This document shows, in pieces, positions 11,591 through 22,595 of a DNA stretch of 64,000 nucleotides. The stretch is from the NCBI GenBank assembly GCA_023014335.1, contig JAECYW010000011.1, positions 744,001-808,000 on the forward strand, read 5' to 3'. This stretch comes from Galerina marginata. Taxonomy: Eukaryota; Basidiomycota; Agaricomycetes; Agaricales; Galerinaceae. Under the pieces are notes generated by a model. It saw nothing but the letters and a program-made list of their open reading frames with translations, searched no databases and was not told where the DNA came from. Both the position numbers and the translations under genes were made by a program. Within the stretch, counting starts at the first letter, position 1, and every line of letters begins with the position of its first letter.

Positions 11591-11790
11591 TCTATGTCAT
11601 TATTTACCCAGGATGATGTTTTTGCGATTTCATTTCCTGCCAGGCTTCTATTTCATTGCTTCCCTAGGGCGATGTTTTAATTATTTCATTGTTGCCAGGC
11701 CTGTATTTCATTGTTTCCTGGGCAATATCTTTCCTATTTCATTGTTGCCTAGCTCTCTATTTCATTTATTTCCAGTGATATATTATATAT
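11591..11790. repeat. Degenerate ATTTCA-rich repeat, inverted partner of 23935-24100
   Basis: An irregular run of ATTTCATTGTTGCC / GCCAGGC-type units is the reverse complement of about 23940-24093. The chromovirus remnant abuts it at 11590. I see no coding potential. Confidence 0.65.
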
Positions 11791-12166
11791 ACTGTGGGAC
11801 TTGATTATGTAATATGATTGATCACTTAAATATTGCCTTTCCCATGCTTCTGCAGTCATTCTCTTATCATATTATGGGCTCAAATTGAAACTTATTTAGA
11901 AATAGGGCCCATACCCTTACCAAGCAGGCTTACCAAATATCGCACTCATTTTGCATTTAAAACATAAATAATTCAGATTATTAAATAGGCTAGTAGGGTA
12001 CCTGTGCTCCACACGGTGGGAGATGTCAAATAATTTCCTTGGTAGCACTCATTTAATGCAACGATAATGAGCCTGCACCATTTGATAGATAGTGAAAGAT
12101 CATTGTACATACTGACTATCTAGTACATGTGCCAAAGAAAAAAAAAAGAAAAGAAAAAACCCCCCG
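11791..12166. other. Spacer without recognised gene
   Basis: AT-rich sequence downstream of the four-exon gene, probably including its 3' untranslated region. Confidence 0.4.
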
Positions 12167-13231
12167 CTACGCACCACTTGACGTCAGGCCCTGCTTCCTG
12201 CCTCTGGGAGGTTGCTTACGATGCTCGTCATCCTCCCGTGCGTGCTTCAAACCGGAGGCTGCAGGTGTCGGCGTTTCCGGCATGTGGGGCACCTTTGTGA
12301 CTGCCTTGCCCTTGCCCTTCATTTTCCCAAAAGTGGGGATCGTTGCCAACCCGTTCTTGGGTGCTGTCAGAAGTGTGAGCAACTGAGGGAGGTGGGAGGG
12401 CACAAAAAACCAACTTACAGTCCAACGTGTTCAAAACAATGCTCCCGGACGGAGACGAAGACGAAGACGGCTCTGCACCCAAAAACTCAAGGTTGTCGAC
12501 GGTGATCTTGAATGCAGCAATGACGGTGTCCGAGTCAGGTTTGTACAGGACGTCCGTTATGAAGCCGTGGACCGTGACAAACCGGTTATTGTACGGGGTG
12601 GGCCTTTTCTTTGCCTGTCCAACTGGTTCAGGGTGGTGGCAGAAGAAAGGGGCGTGAGGTCGTGAAGGAGCAGGGTTGACGCCGGGCTCTGGCTTGATTG
12701 TTGCGCTCACGTACGGCTCGATGTTCACCATCCAAGTTCCTATAGCATTATTGCAGTTCAAAGCCATGCCGGCAATATGGACGTATGGGCGGAAGTCTGG
12801 CAGTGCAAGCTGTCCAAGAGGGATGACCTACAGAGGTCTTGTCAGAGTGCTAAACAATACAGTGAAGAGAGACAGACACACCCATTGCAGGTCTCCACAG
12901 AAGTCATAACCATTAGCAGAGTAAGGCACGACCCCGGTCTGCTCCGGAATCTGCACAAACTGGAGCATCAAACGCAGTGAGTGTGTAGCTGACATTCAAG
13001 AGATTGGGCACTTACAGAGGCCTCAATCAGGTACAGCCCCGGTTTTGCAGAATCAAAGGCGATATTGTTCTGATTGTAGAATTTGAGCACTCCAAAGAGG
13101 TGGGAAATGGCGTCGCCGCCCAGGTAAAGCTGGGCCTCGAGTTCTATCGTCCGAAGGACGATTGGCTTTGGTTTGCCAAGGAGGGCAACAGCAGTTATTG
13201 ACAAAAGACCACGAAGGGTTGAGGAAGACAT
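12167..13231 (-). CDS. Four-exon gene of unknown function, 299 aa, beside Helitron debris
   Basis: Exons 13231-13016, 12959-12882, 12827-12419 and 12363-12167 join in frame with GT..AG introns. They give 299 aa from ATG 13231 to the stop at 12167. I do not recognise a named family. Exon 3 contains a long segment with strand-like alternation (RFVTVHGFITDVLYKPDSDT), followed by a Ser run (SSSSSPSGS). The tail is basic and charged (KMKGKGKAVTK, HAREDDEHRKQPPRGRKQ) and could bind nucleic acid or direct nuclear import. An OB-fold similar to replication protein A is conceivable but is a guess. No stop or frameshift is seen, unlike the neighbouring transposon genes. It lies on the same strand as the PIF1 fragment at 14512-15456 and could be Helitron cargo or a captured host gene. 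An alternative that retains the last intron ends near 12228. Confidence 0.6.
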
Positions 13232-13351
13232 GATTTAGCGAAGAGAGATGATGGGGAAGAAGGGCGAGGTTTGCGCTGCATTTAAATACGTTGAGGAGAG
13301 GGTGGAGAGGCTGACCATGGTGGCAGGCAAGAGGAGAGGGATGACGTGTGA

Positions 13352-13462
13352 TGAAGATGCACTAGAGTGCGTGAGTTCGAAATGCTACCTGAAAAGGGAG
13401 CGGGGCGCAAACTCCGTTTGCGTGGTGGTTTGAGGGGATCCTAAGGAAGGTGGGTGATAGTT
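13352..13462. repeat. 111-bp direct repeat, unit 1
   Basis: The unit is repeated at 13689-13799 with one visible difference (T versus C near 13433). It contains the hairpin CGCAAAC-TCC-GTTTGCG type at its centre and GCACTAGAGTGC near its start. Confidence 0.9.
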
Positions 13463-13688
13463 GAAATATATCGAAGACGCAATAATGCTGCCAATTTTGG
13501 TCCGAATGGAAGGCGAATACAAAGCGATTGCTTAGACTTGAGGGCGGTGATTTGAAGTCGTTAACGGTGGCGATTACAATTGATAAGGCTTTCAAAAGGG
13601 ACGAGTTGTCTCAAGGGCCAAAGAATGAAAATTTAATTAATTTCTTTAAGGAAATTTGGGTTAGAACCCCCTCGCGGTGGGCTCCAGG

Positions 13689-13799
13689 TGAAGATGCACT
13701 AGAGTGCGTGAGTTCGAAATGCTACCTGAAAAGGGAGCGGGGCGCAAACTCCGTTTGCGTGGTGGTTCGAGGGGATCCTAAGGAAGGTGGGTGATAGTT
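13689..13799. repeat. 111-bp direct repeat, unit 2
   Basis: Second copy of 13352-13462, with the units 337 bp apart start to start. The near identity implies a recent duplication or gene conversion. The segment between (13463-13688) and the stretch to 14511 show no recognised gene. Confidence 0.9.
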
Positions 13800-14511
13800 A
13801 GTAGATAAAATGATAATAAACAAATTCCGAGGCAGGAGACGAGAGCGATACGATAGGGAGCGATCCGGAACGATGCCAAATGACGTTTCTATTGTAGAAA
13901 CCGAGCCGTAAGGTGCTAACGATGGTGGGGTGAGAAGAATACTCGAATTCAACTAAAGATCTACTACACAGGACTCTGTATTTAAAGTCTACGTAGAGAT
14001 CAAAATGGGGAAATGTAAAATTTATGAAACCAAGTGAAAACAAAACAAATAGGCAGAGGAATGAAGAAATGGGAGGAAGACACCTTCGAAATGGGTGGTA
14101 GGAAGGGAAAAGTTGGTCATCAAACGAGGGAAATGTTTCAGAAATGATCGACGATGTGGCGCATCGTGAACGCGTACGAAAATGGAAAGATATATGAAAT
14201 AAGAATTTACGAACCATGCGGTTTGATACCGGACGTAATATTGGGGTTTTCGGGCGTAGACAGAGGGGAACCCTCACAGTGAGAATTTATTTTTGGCACA
14301 ACCGAATTCATCTCGGCTGACCAAGGTGGAGGCTGACCATGGTGGCGGGCAGAAGGAGAGGGACGATGCGCAAGAATTCCAATTCATTTTGTCAGCCACC
14401 AACCGTACTCCGTTTCAATAATCGACCATTCGTCTCATCAGCCAGAACGTGTTTTGTACCCACTGCACCGCTTCAATAATCAAATTATTCAGTTTAGTTC
14501 TAGGAACAATG
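13800..14511. other. Spacer without recognised gene
   Basis: A minus-strand open frame at 13798-14277 has biased composition but no domain. A sentence-like repeat (GCTGACCATGGTGGC) occurs at about 13310 and 14331. I see nothing else. Confidence 0.35.
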
Positions 14512-15456
14512 CTAAATAAGAACTTTGTCATACACTACATTAGCTGCCAAGCACCCATCCTCTTCTGCCAGTAAGACCTTGATGTTCTGACTGCAAGTGG
14601 CTCGCGAGAGTGCAACATACAGCTGGCCATGCGAAAAGACAGATGACCGCAGATAAATCCTGACATGGCGAACTGACTGCCCCTGCGCTTTATTGATGCT
14701 GAGTGCGAACGCCAGTCTGATGGGGAACTGAACCCTCGTGAACCTGAAAGAATGCGATGATGTTGTCGAGGAAGGGATAGCAATGCACGGAATCATCACC
14801 AGCTCGCCGTCGCGTTCGCCTCCAAGCACTCTGGCCTCCAGAACTTGACCGCCCATCTTCGTGATCACCAGACGTGTGCCATTGCAAAGTCCCTGTGCAG
14901 GATCAAGGTTGCGAAGTAAGATTACCAGACATCCTATTTTCAAGTTAAGCTCTCCAGGTGGGGCGCCTGGTTCCTGGATGGCTCGCAGGACTTCAGGTGG
15001 GACAGGTTCTTCATTTGCAGGGTCTGCACCTGGTTCAAGGAGGATCCGGTCAGCGCTAAGGAACTGCTTGGCCTCGCCTTGCATGAGGGAGAGGAGCTGC
15101 TCATTGATTTTGCTCACTTCGGCATTGCGAGGCGCCAGGATCATGCGGTTGAGGAAGTAGTCAGGGCTTGGTGGTGGATAGGAATCTATCCCAGGGTAGA
15201 CGGAGCCAATGAGGGCAGCAACATCAGGAACTTGCATTGAGGGTGGGATATTGATCTTGTTTTTGTGCACCATGCCACCCACCATGTTTCTTCCGTGACC
15301 AACGTCAAGCAGCCACTGAGCAAAACGTCAAGTATCTTCATCCGCCGCATCCAGTCGCATGTTCTTCTGAAGCTTGAGAATATTGACACTGTCCCAGAGC
15401 TGTGAACGCTGAATGGTTGCATCGACAATGTCCTCCCGGTGAGATGCTTGCTGCGG
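14512..15456 (-). pseudogene. Helitron PIF1-type helicase, C-terminal piece
   Basis: This is the C-terminal half of the SF1B helicase domain of a Helitron RepHel protein. It begins at about 15456 with HREDIVDATIQRSQLWDSVN and continues through KLQKNMRLDAADEDT and ILAPRNAEVSKINE to the late helicase motifs INKAQGQSVRHV and GQLYVALSRAT, near 14680-14590. A TGA at about 15330 (after DAADEDT) breaks the frame, and the family usually has Arg there. The piece starts exactly where the fragment at 22228-22595 stops, so the two are halves of one helicase separated by 6.8 kb of inserted DNA. Confidence 0.88.
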
Positions 15457-15690
15457 GGTAGTTTTGAAACATGTAGATGACTGAATAGGTAGACTTTTAA
15501 TAAAATCTAATCCCCTATCACACACACACACTATCAGTCAACACAGTAAATCAATCCTAACACTTGACGAGCGTTAAGCACCCAATCAAATAATCAAGTT
15601 AATTGATCAGTTCTTTTTGGGAGGGACAGGTATTTTTATAATAACAAGACTAATCCAAAGAATCCATCTGGTACAGGGACAGCCATGTAT
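15457..15690. other. Junction spacer with CA microsatellite
   Basis: AT-rich sequence between the helicase break and the inverted-repeat element. It includes a short CACACA run at about 15521-15532. No gene seen. Confidence 0.5.
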
Positions 15691-16649
15691 GCTAGATTTC
15701 TATATGAAACCTTGCCAGTTGCCTAATAGGCTGACATATCCAGAAGGCCAACTGCCTAGCTTCCACTTTTAGACATGTATTATAAATCATGCTCTGGGGT
15801 GCCGGAAATGCCGGGGATGCACTAGGGACCCCTTTTGGGGGGCGGGTAGGGTGTAATGGATGCCGGAAATGCCGGGGAAGAGGGCGGGAGAGGGGTAGAA
15901 TTAGTGTAGGGTGGCGGGAATGTACAAACAAGGAACAAACAAAGCAGGAGAATGATTGCAGGGCAGTATTTTTGTTCCTGGGCGGGAAATAGGCGCTTTC
16001 GAGCCACGAAAAGTTGTGCTATAGGATTGATTATATTATTGGCGCCTTATTCGCTTTTTTGCGCGCCTCAATCCGTGCGGGATTGGATGGATTAGCGCTC
16101 GAGCATTTGGATGACGATCTATTTTTAGTTTGCGATAATTCTTAAAGCGTAGTTATCTCCGGAACATTTGATGGGATTCTTTTTTCATCATTTTGCCTTT
16201 CCCTCCCGCATGATTCGAGTACCTCTTTCATAGACTATCTAACTGTGTTCCCTTCAAAAATGCGAATCTATTGATACCAAAACTGTAGTCAAAAGCCCTT
16301 AGGAAGTGGGTGGATGCCTGGGATTACATTTTCAACCAACTTCCCAATCCGGAAGGTAATGACCAAAGATAATGAAATAAAAGCTGATATATTATTCATC
16401 TACCTACGATACAAGCGCTGCCGATATATACATACTGAAATATATATAAAACTACAAAACGACTCGAAAGCCGCGTACTGCTACGGTGACAGCGCCGTCG
16501 TCCTACTGCGTAGCTCGACATGAAGTGGCAGGCACGGCGACAACCTCGTGTCGTCCTCGGAGCGTATCACTCGACCTCGAGATGACAGGAGGCTGGGAGG
16601 AGGCAATGGCGGATGGAGGCGACGACGGAACAGGGAATAAGACTTGGAG

Positions 16650-16673
16650 ATGACGAACAGCGGTGTTCGTCAT
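16650..16673. repeat. Perfect hairpin a
   Basis: Arms ATGACGAACA and TGTTCGTCAT (10 bases each) around the loop GCGG. Confidence 0.8.
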
Positions 16674-17106
16674 TTTCTTGTCTTCGCCTCAGCTTGCAGC
16701 CGGAGGAAAGAGAACGATTGGATCAAGTCATGACGACTCGATCCGCTCGTTCTGAGCCCGCACCTGTGCATAGACTGGAAAACGAGGGACCATAGAAGCA
16801 GCGGGTCGGGCTGCTGCTGATCCACTCGTTTTAAGCTCGAGTTGGGAGGGAGTTGGCGGTGTCCGATGTGGTGCCGTTCCAGGTCGAATAGGCCGGCGTG
16901 ATGTTGAAAGGATCTGGCGGAGGTTCGCCAACATGGTCGTTGCGTTTGTGGCTCGTGCATGGGCTGCGAGGTGGTGATAGACATACGGGAGAGATGTTGG
17001 AAGGAGCAGCCATTGCGGGCTAGCCCTTTGCGAGGTGTGGTGGCAGTGAGGTGAGCGTAGGGCTGAGACAGCGGGTGAGTAGATGTGGTCATGGAAAGAG
17101 AGGAAC

Positions 17107-17133
17107 GGAAACGAGTCCCAAGGACTCGTTTCC
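17107..17133. repeat. Perfect hairpin b (ACGAGTCC family)
   Basis: Arms GGAAACGAGTCC and GGACTCGTTTCC (12 bases) with loop CAA. It is followed by CGACGTACCTT and GGGTCTCCC, a flank shared in reverse orientation with the hairpin at 19169-19197. Confidence 0.85.
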
Positions 17134-17276
17134 CGACGTACCTTCCGGGTCTCCCATTGCATGGGTCTCCCCTCGTACTTTCCTACTCCCCACCCATCCC
17201 TTCACCCGAAGGGCTGACTAGATCTCTCGAAGGCCTACTGCTCCCGGCCATTGGATTCGCCCCAGGTGCCCTACCA

Positions 17277-17302
17277 GCAGCACGATTATCTCATCGTGCT
17301 GC
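17277..17302. repeat. Perfect hairpin c
   Basis: Arms GCAGCACGAT and ATCGTGCTGC (10 bases) around the loop TATCTC. Confidence 0.8.
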
Positions 17303-17525
17303 CGATTCACCCTAGTCCCGACGTATCCCACCAGTAGGAGCAGAAATGCTCAAGCTGCACCCAGGGTGGTGGTAGGAGGCGGCGAGAGCGGTATTGAGCA
17401 GAGGGGCGGGAGCGGGTGGCCCGTGTGAGAACGTGTAGTGGGTGGTGATGATCGCGACGGTTGGCTGCAGCAGAGATCATGGCTGTGCTGGCGAGTGAGT
17501 GGCGGCTCTAGGGAGTTGAAAATTG

Positions 17526-17550
17526 GAAACGAGTCCGATGGACTCGTTTC
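17526..17550. repeat. Perfect hairpin d (ACGAGTCC family)
   Basis: Arms GAAACGAGTCC and GGACTCGTTTC (11 bases) with loop GAT, followed by GGCGTACCTT. It has the same orientation and nearly the same sequence as hairpin b. Confidence 0.85.
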
Positions 17551-19168
17551 ATGGCGTACCTTGTGGTCCCCCTCTACGAGAGTCTCGCGTCGTGTTGCTT
17601 TGTTCCCCCTCGCACCCTTGCGCGCTACCGCGTAGAAGGCGAATGCCTCGATTCGTGAAGGTGCCGTCGCGTGGGTGTCGAGGTTGACGACACCTCGTTC
17701 TTGAACGCTGTCGGTCGCCGTGTCGTTCGACTCGTTCGGTGTGCTTCGCATATCGGTTGCCGGCCTACATCCTGGCGCAAGGGAGAGGCACACGGCGCAG
17801 CTGAAAGATGGGAGGGACGGAGGAAAGGGAGAGGAAGTGGTGGTTGGTGGTTAGGAACAAAGATCAATGACGTTGATCGTGGTTGATGCGCTGCTCGGAC
17901 GTTTCCGTGACTGACCCGATTGGCTGGGTTACCCGGACCGGCCTGCCTCCGATCCGTTCTCGAGATTTTGGAACGTCGCGGAAGCGGTCCCCAAGTTATC
18001 CGTGAGTCTGGTTTGTCTCGGGATGTGCTTGAGATAGTGTATAGTTGGCTATTCCCAGCTTACAAGTTATAGTGAATTTAATTCAATTTAATATATTTAA
18101 AATACATGTCTGTCGCCTTCCGAAAGGTCTCGTTGAACACTCCCTTGACGAAATCGATGCAATTCGAGCACAATATAAATAAAATAAATTCACCCTAAGG
18201 ATATGACTATGGTATAAATTTATGTTGTTTAGAATTTGAGGGAACTAAGAGGACAATACTTTGATAAATCGACAAGGTACCTATCCAGTGACACTCTGAA
18301 ACGCGAATCAGCAAAGACTTGAGGTCCTTGATGGGTGAGTTTTGAACGTCTTTCGAGCCTCTATCTCTCTACATTTTATCAGCATAAAAATTTACTGCAT
18401 AGCTACATGCAAGAGCTTTATGTACGGTCTTCCCTGTACTTAATTTTCTTTTTGCATAATGCCTCATCTGACAAAGTGGCATTTACATGGATTCTTGCCC
18501 TTTCAAAAATGTTGTTCAAATATCATCCGGGGTATCTACTATTAAAGACATTTATCCCTAGTATCCTAAAATGAGATTTTTTCCGGTAAATATGTATTGC
18601 AATTAGTATGATCTCACACGGAGACTAGGAAACTATGATCCCGAAATCACCTCGCGGACTGGGACACCTATATCTCATTGTCGCTGGCTCTAAGTATTCT
18701 ACAAATTTAAATTTTATATCTAAACGGCTTAACTAGACGAGCTTACACCCTTACAATTTTTATTCATAACCTCCAATGGCCTCCGTGTCGAAGCAGACGA
18801 AGCGCATGAGCGGGAGATCAGCCGATCGGTTCAGGTTGAAACTCCGCTCAACGAATTCGCAAGGTGCGTGTGCAGCCATCAACCCGGATTACTCTTGACC
18901 ACCATCCACCACCGTACGCCCTGCTTATCCGCCCGGCTCCTCAAGACTTCAAGAATTCATTTTTTAAGTACTCGTTATGATGTCCTTTGACTATCGTACT
19001 GACATCATATCTTGTTAGGTACAAATGCTGTCTCTGCACAACTTCGTGCTACGTTGCGATCCGCCCTCACTTCAAGGGCTGTGCCATTGATCTAGCCTCG
19101 TCGGATGGGAAGCAGGGGAGAAGGCCGACAAGGGGAGACCCTGAAGAGGGAGACCCGCCCGGTGCGTC

Positions 19169-19197
19169 GCGAGACGAGTCCATACGACTCGTCTCGC
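19169..19197. repeat. Perfect hairpin e (ACGAGTCC family, inverted)
   Basis: Arms GCGAGACGAGTC and GACTCGTCTCGC (12 bases) with loop CATAC. It is preceded by GGGAGACCC and GGTGCGTCG, the reverse complement of the downstream flank of hairpin b, so this is the same module in opposite orientation. Confidence 0.85.
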
Positions 19198-19706
19198 ATT
19201 CTCTTCTTTTTTAATTGTGTTACTTACGTGCCTTACGACAGCTCGTTGCTGGTTCGAACCGCCGCCGCTGCCTTCCTGGGATCGTACGTTGGCGATGACC
19301 CACCCGTGTCACCACAGGCTCCCAATGCTGCCTCCGCCTTCCTCTGCCATACAACGACCCCGGTAACATCACGAACAGCAGCAGCAAACCGTTGCGCGAC
19401 GTCACCAAGCTAGTACCCCGGTCGATCTGGCTGCTTCTGCGGTGGTTTGACGCCTCCAGGGATGCTGCGAATACAGCTGCGAGGATCCGTGGGGCAGCAG
19501 CATCGCTTGCTGCTCTGCTGGGATGTGACGACGATGGTTGGGTACCACACCCTCATCTCTCGATCCGTCGCAGGCGCGGTTCCTCGCCCTTGTGGCTCAT
19601 CTTGGCTTGTGCCGTTCTCCCCCCACTCTGGTCGTCGCAGTTCACACCTGCGGACTGCCCTCCTTGCCACGCTTACAACAGCCCAAGGCGGGCCTGCAGT
19701 GAGGAA

Positions 19707-19738
19707 ACGAATGCGAACGCGGCGACGTTCGCATTCGT
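19707..19738. repeat. Perfect hairpin f
   Basis: Arms ACGAATGCGAACG and CGTTCGCATTCGT (13 bases) with loop CGGCGA. The stem sequence is not the same as in the ACGAGTCC family. Confidence 0.85.
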
Positions 19739-20785
19739 CGGTAAGCCAATTGCGTTGGCAGCTACCTCACTCCTACCTTCTCCCAGCCAGTAGCGCGTCA
19801 GGCATTCGTCGTCGTTAACACCCGCCCCTCTATCCACCCATCCTACTCTTCCAGACGCCGAACGCACGACCGCCGCATTCGACTCCAGGGCACGGTCTAC
19901 TTCAGGGATATGGCATAGGCGAGTTTTGAGAGGCCGAGCATCCGCAGTGCCAGCGAAAGCTACTACCCAAGCCGTGACCCGTAGGTTGACAAACCACCCG
20001 AGCACGCGTAATGTAGCTATATATACCTGTAGGACTTGTACTATAGCTAGACATTGAATATAAAATCTGTTATTTCCTTATTTTTGGTTCAACTGAGGTA
20101 ACCGCCTTCCGAATCAGGAAGGTGGTTGAAAATATCATGCCATCCACCCCGCCAGTTCCTGAAGGTTTTAAACTATAAACTTAGTATCAATAGATTCGCA
20201 TTTTTAAAGGGAATGCGACTAGATAGTTTATTCAAAGGGTACAGAAAGGGGACGGGAGAGGAGGACAAAGTGATGGAAAAAAGGATCCCATCAATGTTCC
20301 GGAGATAACTACGCTTTGAGAATTATAGCAAACTAAAAATAGATCGTCATCCGAATCCTCGAGCGCTAATCCACCCAATCCCGCACCAATTCAGGCGCGC
20401 AAAAAGGTGAATAAGGCGCCAAGAATATAATCACTCCTATAGCACACCTTTTCATGGCTCGAAAGCGCCTATTTCCCGCCCAGGAACAAAAATACCGCCC
20501 CGCAATCATTCTCCTGCTTTGTTTGTTCCATGTTTGTACATTCCCGCCACCCTACACTAATTCTACCCCTTTCCCGCCTATTTTCCCGGCATCCCCGGCA
20601 TCCATAACACCCTGCCCGCCCAAAAAAAGGATCCCTGAATCACCCCCGGCATTTCCGGCACCCTACAGCATGATTTATAAGATATGTCCCAAAACAGAAG
20701 TTAGGCAGTTGGCCTTCTGGATATGTCAGCCTATTAGGCAACTGGCATGGGGTCATATATCAAGGTAGCATCTATAGGTGACAGG

Positions 20786-22190
20786 GAAAAGTATGCGTTC
20801 ACGTAGAATGGATGCGTCGACCCGAGGGTGAACACTAATGGGTTGTTGTTGGGGAAATAGAAAATAGATAACAAAATCAAAGACTCTGCCTCTTGGGATT
20901 GCGGGATACGTCACTGAGACGCGTACGGGACTTGATTACTTTAGACTCTTGAAAAACGGGATAACGCCACTCTGGGACGTGTATGACTCTCTTGGGGTTA
21001 CCAAAACCCTACTCGACGGGAAGAAACTCTGCAATGTCCGGTGTAGTCTACAACTATCTGAGTTGCCTCTACCACAGTCCAGGTCTTAGACACACGATGC
21101 ACTACCAAAGTACGGGTTACCGCGGCTAATCGGATGGCCACTGAAGCCTCTTCAAGTCAAATAGATGACAGGTGTAAGAGATCATTGTTCAAGTCCTTAA
21201 GTCTTTCAAAATCAAGTACGTTCACTCTGATCACAAAAGGTGAAATTCCGTCTAAGACAAATAAATCTGTTTATCCAAAATTCCGCGAAGTCAAGTTAAC
21301 ACTTAGAAGTCTCGAAGAGGTTCTGGTGAACGTTCAAGATATAATCTCATGGGTGGTAAATTGCTTGTCTTTTCCTACGTACGCGTACAGCTTTTATACT
21401 ACTGAGAATAATATTTACATGTGATACAATGAAGGACTCGGCCTTTTACAAACAACTGAACCAGATGCCAAGTTTCTTGTTTACTAAGCTTTCTGTTTCT
21501 TGCATAAGCTATCATTCTGGTTGGCACGGGTACGCGTCAGTATTACTCCTTTGGTAAGGATATTCAGAGGTTCTTGCTAATACAAGACCATAAAACGCGT
21601 CCCAATGTACCGGGTCTAGGCTCTATCTGTATGTTGCGGAAGGCGCGCCCATATGTTTCGATGGACGGGCCCGCACGGTAATCTTATCTTATCTCAGTCT
21701 TTGGGTGCGCACTGTTATTCGCGTCCGTTATTGTTCACCCGAGATGTCCGTGGGACTCGACTCGGCAATCCTTCCTTTTACAGTAAGGTCGAGACTCGAG
21801 AAGCCATCACGGTCGAGACTCGGCAGTTCCCGTCCCTCATGTTCTGGGTTCGCGAGCTTGTTACTTGATTTGTCAGGTGGTGCCGCGTCGGCACCATAGT
21901 TGTGGGTCCTATTCTTCGGATATCTGTCCCTATTCATTTAGACGCTAGAGACCTGTGCCTGTCAGTTAGGCGCACAGGTGGGCCCGCGTTCACAGTCCTC
22001 GCCTTATTACCGCGCTTCGTATACGGACGCGTACCCGTAATTAGAAGCACATATTTTAACTTGGACTTCGTCGCGTACAATAGTTTCCTCTAGTCTTGGC
22101 TGGTTTATACTGATTGCCCGAGACTTAGACAATGAACCGCGCAAGATAAATCATTATTCTAAGTCCAATATTGGTGTGAGGAACAGGTAA
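20786..22190. other. Spacer without recognised gene
   Basis: Only short open frames. A perfect 7-bp stem (GGTGCCG-CGT-CGGCACC) lies at 21879-21895. I see no domain. Confidence 0.4.
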
Positions 22191-22226
22191 AAACCGAAAA
22201 TTCAGGGCTGGCCGAAGGGCCGTCCC
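22191..22226. repeat. Shared repeat terminus next to the helicase break
   Basis: The sequence TTCAGGGCTGG..AAGGGCC.TCCCTTCAC at about 22191-22226 recurs at about 32951-32987. It contains the stem GGCC-GAAG-GGCC and abuts the point where the helicase frame is lost. It may be the end of the element that split the helicase. Confidence 0.6.
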
Positions 22227-22227
22227 T

Positions 22228-22595
22228 TCACTGGGAGCCTTTTGGGACAACCAGCAGCGTCTGAAGGAAGTCGCCTCCAAGGATGGTGGTAACACCGCCA
22301 AACGGTTGATTGCAGCGGCGGAGGTCATGCAGGGTGCGATCGACAGCTTCGATAGCATGACGGTGCTGTGCACCAGCCTCGTCCCAGATGATTGCCCTTG
22401 CAGCACGCATGAGCTCCGCACGCTGCGAGTTCTTTGGGATAGGGCAGACAGAACCCTCGTGCAAGGTATCAATGGGGATCTTGAACATGGAATGGGCAGT
22501 ACGACCACCGCGAATCAGGAGGGCAGATATGCCTGAAGATGAGACACACAATACAACCTTCTGATTGCTGCGTAGCTTTGCGCACACCGTGTTGT
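22228..22595 (-). pseudogene. Helitron PIF1-type helicase, central piece
   Basis: The frame reads YNTVCAKLRSNQKVVLCVSSSGISALLIRGGRTAHSMFKIPID, then AIIWDEAG (Walker B motif) and GGVTTILGGDFLQTLLVVPKGS. This covers helicase motifs Ia to III of the PIF1 family. The Walker A loop that should precede YNTVC is missing, because at about 22595 the sequence switches to the plus-strand Rep piece. It ends at PKGS, just before the HREDIVDA residues that restart at 15456 on the same strand. Confidence 0.88.

Larger units (their letters stand above)
16350..20095. other. Core of the inverted-repeat element, no recognised gene
   Basis: The core is GC-richer than its surroundings at 16.6-17.9 and 19.1-20.0 kb, with short open frames on both strands and no domain I know. 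Three related hairpin modules translate to similar peptides (RRETSPWDSFP, RHETSPSDSFP, RRETSPYDSS), but the shared structure is a DNA palindrome and the peptides look like its by-product. The stretch 18.05-19.0 kb is AT-rich with nothing recognisable. Confidence 0.5.
15690..20785. mobile_element. 5.1-kb element with about 650-bp inverted arms
   Basis: The left arm (about 15690-16345) and right arm (about 20100-20785) are imperfect inverted repeats of about 640-650 bp. Long exact runs include the GCCAGTTGCCTAATAGGC ends, the MARKRLFPAQEQKY reading frame and GCGAATCTATTGATAC. The outer limits are uncertain by tens of bases. The core (about 16350-20100) has no recognisable transposase, but many short open frames and several perfect hairpins. 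The element lies inside the Helitron helicase break. It could be a non-autonomous long-TIR or foldback transposon, or two oppositely oriented copies of a 650-bp repeat that trapped the core. Confidence 0.75.

Noticed and set aside
13352..13799. 111-bp repeats as Helitron 3' ends (stem followed by CTAG-T on the minus strand)
   Set aside because: The stem lies about 40 bases from CTAG instead of about 10, and the copies are direct repeats close together. I kept them as plain repeats.
19240..19275. GGTTCGAACC near 19251 as a tRNA B box
   Set aside because: No A box at the right distance and no cloverleaf arms. The decamer is simply self-complementary.
18335..20005. Short open frames on both strands inside the inverted-repeat element taken as genes
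   Set aside because: They have no domain or consistent start. Their similar peptides come from the DNA hairpin modules.
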